Source: Aurantiacibacter sp. MUD61
GTDB lineage: Bacteria; Pseudomonadota; Alphaproteobacteria; Sphingomonadales; Sphingomonadaceae
DNA length: 64,000 nt
Assembly: GCF_027912455.1 (NCBI RefSeq)
Contig: NZ_CP115446.1
Location: 1,387,501-1,451,500, forward strand
Direction: 5' to 3'
Shown: positions 9,204-17,717 of the stretch, piece after piece
How positions within the stretch are numbered: the first letter of the stretch is position 1
How the letters are laid out: every line of letters begins with the position of its first letter
Notes under the pieces: model-generated
What the model saw: the letters and a program-made list of their open reading frames with translations, nothing else
Database searches by the model: none
What the model was told of the DNA's origin: nothing
Made by a program: the position numbers and the translations under genes

Positions 9204-10166
9204 TCACCGCGGCGCCTCGGTCTGTTCGATCATCTGTTCGACCAGGGTTTCGACGTCCTTGCCCTCGATCTCGGCGGCAGGGGAGAGGAGCAGGCGGTGG
9301 CGCAGCGTGGACGTGGCGAGCGCCTTCACATCATCGGGGATCACGTAATTGCGGCCCTGCAGCGCGGCCCGGGCGCGCGCGGCATTGGCGAGCAGCACGG
9401 CTGCGCGCGGCGATGCTCCGCTGGCGAGATCGGGATTGTCCCGCGTCGCGCGCACCAGTGAGACTGCATAGTCGATCACATCCTGCGCCAGAGTGACGCT
9501 TTTCACCGCTTCCTGCGCACCGGCGATATCCTGCGGTGAAGCAACTTGCGCAATGCCGAAATCGGCAGGCTTTTGCGGCCCGCTGCGCTCACCGAAGCGG
9601 TGGACGATGCGCGCCTCTTCCTCAGCGCTGGGATAGGGCACCAGCAGCTTGAACGCGAAGCGATCGAGCTGTGCTTCGGGAAGCGGATAGACACCCTGGT
9701 TTTCGATCGGGTTTTGCGTGGCAACGACCATGAACTGCTCGGACAGCGTGTGCGTCTCGCCATCCAGCGTCACCTTGCGCTCCTGCATCGCCTCAAGCAG
9801 GGCGGCCTGCGTCTTGGGCGGCGTACGGTTGATTTCATCGGCGAGCAGCAGCTCACAGAAAATGGGCCCGCGCGTCAGCGTGAACTGGCTGGTCTGGAAG
9901 TTGAACAGGTTTGAGCCGAGGATATCGCCCGGCAGCAGGTCCGGCGTGAATTGGATGCGCCCGAAATCGAGGCCGGTCGCCGCCGCAAAGCAATTGGCGA
10001 GGAACGTCTTGGCCGTGCCCGGTGGGCCTTCCATCAGCACATGCCCTTTGGCCACAAGCGCGATGAGCAGATGCTCGATCGTGTCGTCCATGCCGACGAT
10101 CGCTTTGCTCACTTCATTGCGGATCGTGCCCGCGAGTTGTGCGGTGCCCTCCAGCGTCATGCTCAT
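9204..10166 (-). CDS. MoxR-family AAA+ ATPase
   Basis: A 320-residue cytosolic AAA+ ATPase. Walker A is GPPGTAKT and Walker B is LLADEINR. Sensor regions ATQNPIENQGVYPLPEAQLDR and SPRAAVLL are as in the MoxR family. These ATPases act with VWA-type proteins to insert cofactors or remodel complexes; the specific client here is unknown. It starts within the last codons of the DUF4350 gene (four-base overlap). The whole operon reads DUF4129, DUF4350, MoxR, DUF58, SpoIIM-like, RDD in transcription order. Confidence 0.93.
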   Translation of the reverse strand: MSMTLEGTAQLAGTIRNEVSKAIVGMDDTIEHLLIALVAKGHVLMEGPPGTAKTFLANCFAAATGLDFGRIQFTPDLLPGDILGSNLFNFQTSQFTLTRGPIFCELLLADEINRTPPKTQAALLEAMQERKVTLDGETHTLSEQFMVVATQNPIENQGVYPLPEAQLDRFAFKLLVPYPSAEEEARIVHRFGERSGPQKPADFGIAQVASPQDIAGAQEAVKSVTLAQDVIDYAVSLVRATRDNPDLASGASPRAAVLLANAARARAALQGRNYVIPDDVKALATSTLRHRLLLSPAAEIEGKDVETLVEQMIEQTEAPR

Positions 10167-11428
10167 TGCGTCAGATTCCTTTCGAATTGTCTCAGCGCGC
10201 GTGCGGCGCGAATAATGTCTCCGGGGCGCTCTGCTTCGCGCAGATCTCCGGCAAGGTCGACGAAACGGGGGCCGGTGTGTCCGCGCGCTTGCAGTTTGCG
10301 ATCAATGGCTATTTCGCGCGCGTCATTGTCGGCGATCCGCAGGCCAAGATGATTGGCGACGCGTTTGCCGATCAGCGCCTCGTAAGGCTCTTTCAGCAAA
10401 TGGAAGCGCTTCAGCTGCGCAACCAGCGCTGCACCATTGCGCGCGAGCTGGCGTTTACCGCGCGCGATAGCGGGGCCTTCCACTGCCGGAGGGCCAAAAC
10501 GGCGAAACGCGCGCCATGCGATCACAATGGAAGCTAGGATGAGGCATAGCGTTGCGGCGAGGAATGGCGGGCTGAATGCCAGCGTCAGCAGGTTTTCAGA
10601 AGTGCCAAGCCCCGCCAGCGTAAGATCGAATATGATCGGAAGGTCGTCGCCCAGCGTCGCGGCGGAGATAATCTCCATGGCTGCACGCGCCCTGTCCCGA
10701 TCGGCCATGCCGTAATTGTTCATCAAATCGGGCTCGAAGACCACGATCACCGGCCACGGCTCGTAATCATAGCCGTTGCTTTCCTGCTCCAGCGCGCCGA
10801 CCAGCACATCGCCTTCGCTGTCGACCACCAGCGGCTTGAAGGCCTGATCGGGTTGCTCGGTCAGCGCCTGCACCCGCGTTTCATCGGGCAGATCGCCATT
10901 CCGGCCAAAGCCGTTCCAGCCGTTCGTCTGTCCGAGCGACAGCTCCGCGCCTTCGGTCAGGGCCAGCTCATTCAGCCAGCCTGGCGCGCGGGCGTCGACG
11001 AGCATGACCCAGCCGTCTTCGGTCTCGACTTCGTTCTGCACGGGGATTGGATAGGCGGCCCATTTGGGCATGATGATGAGCGTCGGGCCGGAGTCGAGGT
11101 TCTGCCGTTCCTCGACCAGCTCCGACAGTTCCGCGATATCGCCATAAAGCTGCGGCGTCAGCACCACGAGCCCGTAATCATTGGCCCTGCCGCGATTGCG
11201 CGAAAGCTCGACCGAATAGCCACTACCTTCCGCCACCTGTACCAGACCCGCAAAGCCGGTGAGACCGTTCGATGCTGCATGGGTCCCGCCATCGCGGTCC
11301 TGCTGGCCAGTCCAGCCCTGGCCAAGCGCATAGAGCATCAGCAGAAAGGCACTCGCGCCAATCGCAAGCACCGCCAGCACCACGCCGGGGCGAAAAGGAT
11401 TGGCACGCCGTGAGCTTTCCTGTGTCAT
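10163..11428 (-). CDS. DUF4350 domain-containing membrane protein
   Basis: A 421-residue protein with one hydrophobic segment at residues 15-40, a large periplasmic-type region, and a second segment about residues 300-320 followed by a cytoplasmic tail. Proteins of this layout (DUF4350) are found between DUF4129 and MoxR genes in many proteobacteria. I set the start at ATG 11428 because it gives the usual short N-terminus before the first membrane helix and overlaps the upstream DUF4129 stop (ATGA). Function unknown beyond the operon link. Confidence 0.75.
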   Translation of the reverse strand: MTQESSRRANPFRPGVVLAVLAIGASAFLLMLYALGQGWTGQQDRDGGTHAASNGLTGFAGLVQVAEGSGYSVELSRNRGRANDYGLVVLTPQLYGDIAELSELVEERQNLDSGPTLIIMPKWAAYPIPVQNEVETEDGWVMLVDARAPGWLNELALTEGAELSLGQTNGWNGFGRNGDLPDETRVQALTEQPDQAFKPLVVDSEGDVLVGALEQESNGYDYEPWPVIVVFEPDLMNNYGMADRDRARAAMEIISAATLGDDLPIIFDLTLAGLGTSENLLTLAFSPPFLAATLCLILASIVIAWRAFRRFGPPAVEGPAIARGKRQLARNGAALVAQLKRFHLLKEPYEALIGKRVANHLGLRIADNDAREIAIDRKLQARGHTGPRFVDLAGDLREAERPGDIIRAARALRQFERNLTQ

Positions 11429-12156
11429 GCCGCCAGCGCCTTTTGCTGGAGGGCGAAATCGGCATAGGCAGCGCGGGCCGCCTGCCAATCGTCCTGATGC
11501 AGCGGGCTGAGCGCAAACAGGCTCCGCTCCACGCGTGCAGCGATGATGCCAAAGGCATCGCGCGCGCCCTGCGGCAGGCGGATTTCTGCCGACAGTTCGC
11601 GCGCCGTGCTCGATGGCTCGACCAGATCCGGCCGCGCCTCGGCAATCTGCCCTACCGATCGTTTGAGCAGCAAATGCGTCGCCTCATCGTAGCGGCCTTC
11701 ATTCGCCAGACGGTCGGCCTCCTCCAGCAGGGCGAGTGCTTCGCCCTGATCGGGCGCCCAGCTGTCTTCACCCTCTGCGGTCGTCTTTTTCTTCCGGCGC
11801 AGGAAATCGGGTTCGATCATGCGGACGATCAGGATCACCAGCATCGCAATGCCGCCGATGATCAGTACCCATTTGAGTACCGGCCAGATCGCGACAAAAA
11901 ACATGCCGAGTGGGGCAAGCACTTCTGAAAGCCATTGCAGGAAATCGGTGAGCCAGTCAGGCGGCGGCTCCTGTGCGGGGAATTCCACTTCGGCGAACTG
12001 GATGCTCTCGTCAGCGCGCAGATCGGCATAGGCCTGATCGAAATCGCCCCCACGCGCCATCTCCCCCTGCTGCCCCGGCGCAATCTGTGGCAGCGCATCT
12101 TTCCCCGGTGAAATCGTCACATTGATGAAACTGGCATGAGAGGGTTTGCGAAGCAA
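11425..12156 (-). CDS. DUF4129 domain-containing membrane protein, first gene of the MoxR operon
   Basis: The protein has one clear membrane helix (LGMFFVAIWPVLKWVLIIGG, then a hydrophobic continuation) and a C-terminal helical DUF4129 domain with ARELSAEIR and a WQAARAAYADFA ending. The start is uncertain: TTG at 12156, GTG at 12120 and ATG at 12060 are all in frame, the last with GGGGGAG directly in front of it. No signal peptide is convincing in the longest version. It is the first gene of the MoxR operon, so the promoter should lie in the short gap before the acetyltransferase gene's stop at 12192. Confidence 0.7.
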   Translation of the reverse strand: MLRKPSHASFINVTISPGKDALPQIAPGQQGEMARGGDFDQAYADLRADESIQFAEVEFPAQEPPPDWLTDFLQWLSEVLAPLGMFFVAIWPVLKWVLIIGGIAMLVILIVRMIEPDFLRRKKKTTAEGEDSWAPDQGEALALLEEADRLANEGRYDEATHLLLKRSVGQIAEARPDLVEPSSTARELSAEIRLPQGARDAFGIIAARVERSLFALSPLHQDDWQAARAAYADFALQQKALAA

Positions 12157-12191
12157 TCACTTGCTGCACCTTTTGCGAAAGAATTACCCGC

Positions 12192-12665
12192 TCAATTCAG
12201 GTGCAATTCCATGCACATGCTGAAATCATCGCTGACGTACTCGCCAAACGCATCGCATTCTTTGAATCCGCGGCTCTCATAGAGCTTTTGCGCGGGCTCG
12301 AAAACCGGATGTCGCCCGGTTTCAAGTCCGATCCAGTCGCATCCGCATTCGCGCGCGACAAACAGCAGGTGATCGAGGATCGCCTTGCCTGCGCCGGAGC
12401 CGCGAAACGCGTCTGCAGCACGCATGGATTTGATCTCGCAACGTTTGCCATCGATCCGCTTCAATGCGCCGATTGCGGCGAGCTGGCCTGCCGAGCGGGC
12501 TGCAAAGAAGCGGACATCGTCACCCGAGAGAGTTGCAGCGGGAAGCGCGTTGACTTTGCACGAAGGGGAGCAGCGGTGCATCTCTTCCAGATGCCGTTCC
12601 AGCAGGGCAAGAACATCGGGGCTGTCCGGCTTTTCCCTCGCGATGGAAAATGCCTTGGCACCCAT
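12192..12665 (-). CDS. GNAT-family N-acetyltransferase
   Basis: A 157-residue acetyltransferase of the GNAT fold. The acetyl-CoA loop is RGSGAGKAILDHLL, preceded by IKSMRAADAFRG, and the terminal part ETGRHPVFEPAQKLYESRGF is characteristic of the ElaA/PhnO-like branch. Substrate unknown. It follows the prephenate dehydratase gene by five bases and is probably co-transcribed with it. Confidence 0.82.
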   Translation of the reverse strand: MGAKAFSIAREKPDSPDVLALLERHLEEMHRCSPSCKVNALPAATLSGDDVRFFAARSAGQLAAIGALKRIDGKRCEIKSMRAADAFRGSGAGKAILDHLLFVARECGCDWIGLETGRHPVFEPAQKLYESRGFKECDAFGEYVSDDFSMCMELHLN

Positions 12666-12670
12666 GATGG

Positions 12671-13567
12671 TCAGCCCCGCGTACGCGCCATGGGATAGCT
12701 GCCCAGCAGCCGCAATTCCTTGCAGTGAAAAGCGAGCTCTTCCATCGCGCGGTCGATTGCCGGATCACCCGGCGCGCCGATGATGTCGGCGTAGAACATG
12801 CTGGCGGCAAAGCTGGTGCCCTTCTGGTAGCTTTCCAGCTTCGTCATATTGACGCCATTGGTCGCGAACCCGCCCATTGCCTTGTACAGCGCGGCGGGGA
12901 TGTTCTTCACTTCGAAGATGAAAGTGGTCATCGCATCTTGTCCCTCCAGCATGGCCGGATCGAGAGCTTCGCGGGCGAGGACGACAAAGCGGGTGGTATT
13001 GTCGGCGCTGTCCTCCACATTCTCTTCGACGATCTTGAGCCCATAGAGATCGGCGGCGAGCGCAGGTGCAATGGCGGCGACCTTGGGGTCGCCCTTGTCC
13101 GCGATATAGGCCGCGGCGCCCGCCGTGTCGGCATGGCTCAGGGGAACCATGCCACGTTTGCGCAAATAATGGCGGCTCTGGCTCAGTGCATGGGGGTGGC
13201 TGTAGGCGGCTTCGAACGGGCCTTCATCATCCAGCGCCATGAGCGCATGATGGATCGCCATGAAATGCTCGCCCACGATGGAGAGACCGCTTTCGGGCAG
13301 CAGGAAATGAATATCCGCCACCCGGCCCGCCTGCGAATTGTCGATAGGGATCATCGCGCAGGATGCCTCGCCCGATTTTACTGCGTCAATCGCTGCTGCG
13401 AAGCTGAAACAGGGCAGCGGCAGCGCAGCCGGGTCCCACTCGCTGACAGCGCGATGCGAATTGGCTCCGGGCGAACCCTGAAAGGCAATCGCACGCTCCG
13501 GCTCTGCGGCAGCAGCGGTGCGCATCTTTTCGACCATGGCGAGTGCTGGGGCGGGGAAACTCTGCAT
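12671..13567 (-). CDS. pheA: Prephenate dehydratase with ACT domain
   Basis: This enzyme converts prephenate to phenylpyruvate in phenylalanine biosynthesis. The catalytic domain (residues 20-200) shows FQGSPGANSH, the IDNSQAGRVAD segment (usually written VENS) and the TTRFVVL motif containing the catalytic Thr-Arg-Phe. A C-terminal ACT domain (about 210-290) with VKNIPAALYKAMGGFATNGV and LESYQKG is the phenylalanine-sensing site. It is a monofunctional enzyme without a chorismate mutase domain. I chose ATG at 13567; the longer upstream frame is Arg-rich and lacks homology. Confidence 0.92.
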   Translation of the reverse strand: MQSFPAPALAMVEKMRTAAAAEPERAIAFQGSPGANSHRAVSEWDPAALPLPCFSFAAAIDAVKSGEASCAMIPIDNSQAGRVADIHFLLPESGLSIVGEHFMAIHHALMALDDEGPFEAAYSHPHALSQSRHYLRKRGMVPLSHADTAGAAAYIADKGDPKVAAIAPALAADLYGLKIVEENVEDSADNTTRFVVLAREALDPAMLEGQDAMTTFIFEVKNIPAALYKAMGGFATNGVNMTKLESYQKGTSFAASMFYADIIGAPGDPAIDRAMEELAFHCKELRLLGSYPMARTRG

Positions 13568-13695
13568 AGAACGGCAGCGACTAACGCGGCCGCGCCTGTG
13601 CGACAAGCGATTAGGCCTTCGAGACCCCTTGCGCGCTTGCGCCGACCCCACTAGAGCGCGACGCATATTTTAACGCACGATAGAAATGACCTGTC

Positions 13696-14340
13696 ATGAA
13701 TGATCGTATGAATACCGCTTTCGGCTGGATCTTGGGCGCTGGCATCGTCGCGCTGGGCGGATCCATCGTTTCCGGCATGTATTTCCACGGCGATGAGCCC
13801 GATGTCGGCGAAGACTTCGCGTGGGGTTACGTTATCGACGCACCGGAAGAAGTTGCTGGCGGCGGCGAGGAAGTTGCATCGCTGGCAGAACGCCTCTCGG
13901 TGGGCTCTGCCGAAGCTGGCGCTGGCGTCTACGCCAAATGCTCTGCCTGCCACACGATCGAGCAGGGCGGTGCGACAGGTATCGGCCCGAACCTTTACGG
14001 CGTTCTCGGCGCGAATATCGGCGATCATGCACCTGGCTTCGCCTATTCCGATGCTCTGATGGGCGTTGGCGGGGCGTGGACTTACGAGCAGATGGACGCA
14101 TGGCTCGCCAACCCGGCTGCTTTCGCCGCGGGCACCAAAATGACATTTGCTGGCCTTAATGATGCGCAGGAACGTGCGGATGTGATCCTTTACCTGCGTG
14201 AGAATGGCGGCGGCCCGGCTCTGCCTGAATTCACTCCTGAAGCCGAAGCACCCGAAGGTGAAGAAGGCGCCGAGGGCGAAGAAGCACCGGCAGAAGAGGG
14301 CGCTGAAGAAGCAGCACCTGAAGAGGCTGCAGCCGAGTAA
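13696..14340 (+). CDS. Membrane-anchored cytochrome c with acidic tail
   Basis: A 214-residue class I cytochrome c held in the inner membrane by an uncleaved N-terminal helix (residues 8-28), of the CycM/c552 type that shuttles electrons from the bc1 complex to oxidases. The haem site is CSACH at residues 82-86, then GIGPNLYGVLG, with the axial Met in TKMTFAGL near residue 149. The last 40 residues are almost only Glu, Ala, Pro and Gly, a highly acidic tail not part of the fold. A strong hairpin terminator follows. It stands alone, divergent from pheA. Confidence 0.92.
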   Translation: MNDRMNTAFGWILGAGIVALGGSIVSGMYFHGDEPDVGEDFAWGYVIDAPEEVAGGGEEVASLAERLSVGSAEAGAGVYAKCSACHTIEQGGATGIGPNLYGVLGANIGDHAPGFAYSDALMGVGGAWTYEQMDAWLANPAAFAAGTKMTFAGLNDAQERADVILYLRENGGGPALPEFTPEAEAPEGEEGAEGEEAPAEEGAEEAAPEEAAAE

Positions 14341-14362
14341 GCCACTCGCTTAAAGGAAAACG

Positions 14363-14393
14363 AAAAAGCCCCGGCCTTGCGCCGGGGCTTTTT
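14363..14393. terminator. Bidirectional intrinsic terminator
   Basis: A perfect 13-base inverted repeat (AAAAAGCCCCGGC with GCCGGGGCTTTTT) around a five-base loop. A T-run follows on the plus strand and the mirrored A-run gives a T-run on the minus strand. It sits between the convergent stops of the cytochrome c gene and rlmE and can end both transcripts. Confidence 0.92.
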
Positions 14394-14414
14394 GTTTTTG
14401 CGCCGCAGACGCGG

Positions 14415-15080
14415 TCACCCGGTCTTCTTGAAGCCCTGCGCCACCACATACCATTCGCTCGAACCCTTGCGGCTCGCAGGCGGCTTGGCATGTTTGACCG
14501 TCCTGAAATGTTTCTTCAGTAGGTCGAGCAATTCCTTGTCGGTCCCGCCGGCAAAACCTTTCGCCACGAACGCGCCGCCTTCGACGAGATTCTCGACCGC
14601 AAACCAAGCGGCGGCCTCGACCAGTGCCATGGTGCGCAAATGGTCGGTCTGCTTGTGGCCCACGGTGTTGGCCGCCATGTCTGACAACACCAGATCGGTC
14701 GGACCGCCCAGCGCTTCTTCCAGCGCGGCGGGCGCTTTATCGTCCATGAAATCCATCTGCAGGATGGTGACGCCATCGATCGGTTCGGTCTCGAGGTAGT
14801 CGATGCCGACCACCGCCGCCTTGGGCGCACGTTTGCGCACGACCTGGCTCCAGCCGCCCGGTGCAATGCCGAGGTCGATTACGCGGGTCGCGCCTTTGAC
14901 AAGGCCGAAGCGGTCATCGAGCTCGATCAGCTTGAAAGCCGCTCGGCTGCGCCAGCCTTCGTCCTTGGCCTTTTTGACATAGGGGTCGTTCAGCTGCCGC
15001 TCGAGCCAGCGCTGGCTCGATGCCTTGCGCTTCTTCGCGGTCTTCAGCCGCCGCTGCGAATCCTGTCCTGCGCGCGCCAT
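14415..15080 (-). CDS. rlmE: 23S rRNA uridine-2'-O-methyltransferase RlmE (FtsJ/RrmJ)
   Basis: This SAM-dependent enzyme 2'-O-methylates the A-loop uridine of 23S rRNA. The 221-residue protein shows [13 protein letters not shown] (SAM site), MDFMDD, and [14 protein letters not shown] with the catalytic Asp; further catalytic positions are the K in the SRAAFKL and FVAKGFAG regions. The N-terminus is basic ([16 protein letters not shown]), slightly longer than the E. coli protein. Its ATG overlaps the stop of the Ppx/GppA gene (ATGA), so the two are translationally coupled. Confidence 0.95.
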   Translation of the reverse strand: MARAGQDSQRRLKTAKKRKASSQRWLERQLNDPYVKKAKDEGWRSRAAFKLIELDDRFGLVKGATRVIDLGIAPGGWSQVVRKRAPKAAVVGIDYLETEPIDGVTILQMDFMDDKAPAALEEALGGPTDLVLSDMAANTVGHKQTDHLRTMALVEAAAWFAVENLVEGGAFVAKGFAGGTDKELLDLLKKHFRTVKHAKPPASRKGSSEWYVVAQGFKKTG

Positions 15081-16273
15081 CAGCCATTTGCTCCTGCAGA
15101 TTTGTCGCGCCGCATCGCGGCCTGCGTCTGTTGTCCTTCCGCGTCCGCCGTCATCAGGCTGCGCAGAATGCCTTCGCGGATGCCGCGGTCTGCCACGCCA
15201 AGGCGCGGGGCAGGCCAAATGTCGAGAATCGCTTCGAGAATGGCGCAACCCGCCACAACGAGTTCCGCCCGCTCATGGCCGATACAATCCAGTTCGGACC
15301 GCTCATCGGGGGACATGGCGGCGAGATCCTGCGAGATGTCGCGCATACTGTCTGTCGGGACGATCAACCCGTCGACCTGGCTGCGGTCATAATGCGGCAG
15401 GCCTAGATGGACACTCGCCAGCGTTGTCACCGTGCCGCTCGTGCCAAGCAGGCGCTGGTCCGGCGCGCTGTGCTGAGCGATCCGCTCCGAAAACTCGGCA
15501 AAGCTATCGGTCACCAACTGTTTCATCTTGGCATAGCGGGCCAGCCGGTCCTCGCGAGAGCCGGTTTCATGGCCCACTGTCTCGGTTAGCGATACGACCC
15601 CCCACGGCACGCTTTGCCAGTCGAGAATGCGGGGGACCGGTGCGCCCGGTTCGATCAATACCAGCTCGGTCGATCCGCCGCCGATGTCGAAAATGATCGC
15701 GGGGCCGACGCCGTCTTCCAGCAGGATGTGGCATCCCAGCACCGCCAGCCGCGCTTCTTCCTGCGCGCTGATAATGTCGAGCACGATGCCCGTCTCGCGC
15801 CGCACGCGCTCGATGAATGCTTCGCCGTTGCTTGCCCGGCGACAGGCTTCGGTGGCGACCGAGCGGGCGAGGTGGACATTGCGTTTGCGCAATTTGTCGG
15901 CGCAGATTTTCAGCGCCCCCAATGCGCGGTCCATTGCGTGATCTGATAGCCGCCCGGTCTGCGCCAATCCTTCACCCAGCCGAACCACACGGCTGAACGC
16001 GTCGATCACGACGAAATTCTCATCCGAAGGGCGCGCAATCAGCAGGCGGCAATTGTTGGTGCCGAGGTCGATCGCGGCATAGGCCTGCTTGTAGGATTTG
16101 TGGGGAGGACGCCGCCATTGCGGTGACCCGTTGCCTCTGTTCGGCTGGCTTTTCGCCTTTTTATCGCCGGGAGCGCGCTGCGGGCCTTTTTGTGCTTTTG
16201 GGCGATGACCTTTGTGGTTTTTCGCCTTTTTCGGGGCCTTCTCGCGTCCATCCGGCGGAGTATAATCCGCCAT
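15080..16273 (-). CDS. Ppx/GppA-family phosphatase with basic N-terminal tail
   Basis: An exopolyphosphatase/pppGpp phosphohydrolase family protein of the ASKHA fold. Motifs are [15 protein letters not shown] (phosphate 1), a central [20 protein letters not shown] (phosphate 2) and [10 protein letters not shown]. It is shorter than E. coli Ppx (no C-terminal HD domain), as is usual in alphaproteobacteria. Before the catalytic domain is a tail of about 60 residues unusually rich in Lys, Arg, Pro and Gln that looks disordered and able to bind nucleic acid or polyphosphate. I chose ATG at 16273; TTG at 16291 is possible. Coupled to rlmE. Confidence 0.88.
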   Translation of the reverse strand: MADYTPPDGREKAPKKAKNHKGHRPKAQKGPQRAPGDKKAKSQPNRGNGSPQWRRPPHKSYKQAYAAIDLGTNNCRLLIARPSDENFVVIDAFSRVVRLGEGLAQTGRLSDHAMDRALGALKICADKLRKRNVHLARSVATEACRRASNGEAFIERVRRETGIVLDIISAQEEARLAVLGCHILLEDGVGPAIIFDIGGGSTELVLIEPGAPVPRILDWQSVPWGVVSLTETVGHETGSREDRLARYAKMKQLVTDSFAEFSERIAQHSAPDQRLLGTSGTVTTLASVHLGLPHYDRSQVDGLIVPTDSMRDISQDLAAMSPDERSELDCIGHERAELVVAGCAILEAILDIWPAPRLGVADRGIREGILRSLMTADAEGQQTQAAMRRDKSAGANG

Positions 16274-16410
16274 GAGATACGTACTTTCCAAATTCCAATA
16301 CCCGCCACATCTGAGCGGAACCTGATCACAGGCTAGACGAAGCGGGACCTCTTGCCAAGTTTGGGCACAGGGCGGCTCGCCAGCGGGGCCGGGAAGCGTT
16401 AGGGGGAGCT

Positions 16411-16995
16411 ATGGCTGACCCGCTTCCGACCATCGCCCTGTTCGCGAAATATCCGCAGGCGGGCAAAGCGAAGACGCGGCTGATCCCGGCTCTGGGAGAG
16501 GGCGGGGCGGCGGCTCTTCATCGGCGGCTGGTCGAGCGGACGCTGGCTACGATCAGGGAAGGCGGCTTGCCGTTCGCGGTCTGGACTACCGGCGCACCGC
16601 ATCGCGATTTTGCGGATTGGCTGGGCGATGATGTGACGCTCGTCGAGCAGGGCGACGGCGATCTGGGTGCTCGGCTCTCGCGGGTTACTGCACCTGCAAT
16701 CCTGCTAGGCGCGGATATTCCGGGGCTCACTGCGCAGCATCTTCGCGATGCGGCGAAAGCGTTGGAAACCAATGACGCGGTGATCGGCCCGGCGAGCGAT
16801 GGCGGCTATTACCTGCTCGGCTTTCAGCGGCAACTCCCTTTCTTGTGGCAGAATATGGCGTGGGGCACGGAGGTGGTGCTCGCTGAGACCGAGGCGCGAT
16901 TGTTGGCGCATGGCACTGCCTACGCCACGCTCGCCGAACTCGACGATTGTGACCGACCCGAAGACCTTGCCGCATGGCCGGAACTCACCGCGTGA
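16411..16995 (+). CDS. TIGR04282-type (DUF2064) nucleotidyl/glycosyltransferase
   Basis: A 194-residue protein of the DUF2064/COG3222 family, a small GT-A-like fold. Visible family motifs are FAKYPQAGKAKTRLIP at the N-terminus, LLGADIPGL with the metal-binding DxP in the middle, and PASDGGYYLLGF followed by WGTEVV. NCBI's family name for this group refers to arsenosugar biosynthesis. It overlaps the next glycosyltransferase by four bases, which is the usual pairing, and both sit beside an ArsM gene. The actual donor and acceptor are not known. Confidence 0.85.
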   Translation: MADPLPTIALFAKYPQAGKAKTRLIPALGEGGAAALHRRLVERTLATIREGGLPFAVWTTGAPHRDFADWLGDDVTLVEQGDGDLGARLSRVTAPAILLGADIPGLTAQHLRDAAKALETNDAVIGPASDGGYYLLGFQRQLPFLWQNMAWGTEVVLAETEARLLAHGTAYATLAELDDCDRPEDLAAWPELTA

Positions 16996-17717
16996 GCCGG
17001 ACGACCGTCGTCATCCCCATTCTCAATGAAGAGCGCGCCTTGCCGCTGCTCGCAGAGCATCTGGCCAAGCTCGATCCGCAGCCGATGGAAGTGCTCGCGG
17101 TGGACGGTGGCAGCATGGATCGCTCCGTCGAACTTGCGCGGGCGCAAGGCTGGCGGGTGATCGAAACCGAGGCCGGGCGCGGTCGGCAGATCAATGCCGG
17201 CGTTGAGGCAGCGGCGGGCGAGTATGTGGTCGTGCTGCATGCCGATACCGTGCCCCCTAAGAATTTCATCGCCGCCATCGAAGACACATTGGCAGACGAA
17301 CGGACCAGCCTCGCCGGCTTCACCCCGATCCTGCGCGGCCCGGACAAGACCCGGTGGGGCACCACGCTGCACAATTGGGCGAAGACCTGGTACGCGCCGC
17401 TGCTGTTTCGCCCGCACCTTTTTCTGCGCGGATGCCGACTGCTGTTCGGCGATCACGCGATGTTCTTCCGCCGCGCGCAATTTCTCGCATGCGGCGGCTG
17501 CGACCCGGATGCGAAAGTGATGGAAGAGGCCGACCTGTGCATTCGCATGACGCGTTTTGGCCGTGTGAAAATGATTGCAGAGCGGGTCGAGACTTCAGAC
17601 CGCCGCATCGCCGAATGGGGCCCGCTCAAGGCGAACTGGATTTATTTGAAAGTTGGGTTTCTCTGGGGGCTCGGCGCGAAGAAGCGGCTGGAGCGGTATT
17701 ATCCGGATGTCCGCTAG
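16992..17717 (+). CDS. TIGR04283-type family 2 glycosyltransferase
   Basis: A 241-residue GT2 enzyme. N-terminal TTVVIPILNEERALPLLAEH is the nucleotide-binding strand, DGGSMD gives the conserved acidic residues, and VVVLHADTVPP contains the DxD-like metal site. HAMFFRRAQF and EEADLCIRM match the acceptor-side motifs of the TIGR04283 arsenosugar-associated family. I chose GTG at 16992 because it overlaps the preceding stop (GTGA) and begins the conserved strand; ATG at 16974 is also in frame. Its stop overlaps the stop of the convergent SDR gene. Confidence 0.85.
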   Translation: MSRTTVVIPILNEERALPLLAEHLAKLDPQPMEVLAVDGGSMDRSVELARAQGWRVIETEAGRGRQINAGVEAAAGEYVVVLHADTVPPKNFIAAIEDTLADERTSLAGFTPILRGPDKTRWGTTLHNWAKTWYAPLLFRPHLFLRGCRLLFGDHAMFFRRAQFLACGGCDPDAKVMEEADLCIRMTRFGRVKMIAERVETSDRRIAEWGPLKANWIYLKVGFLWGLGAKKRLERYYPDVR

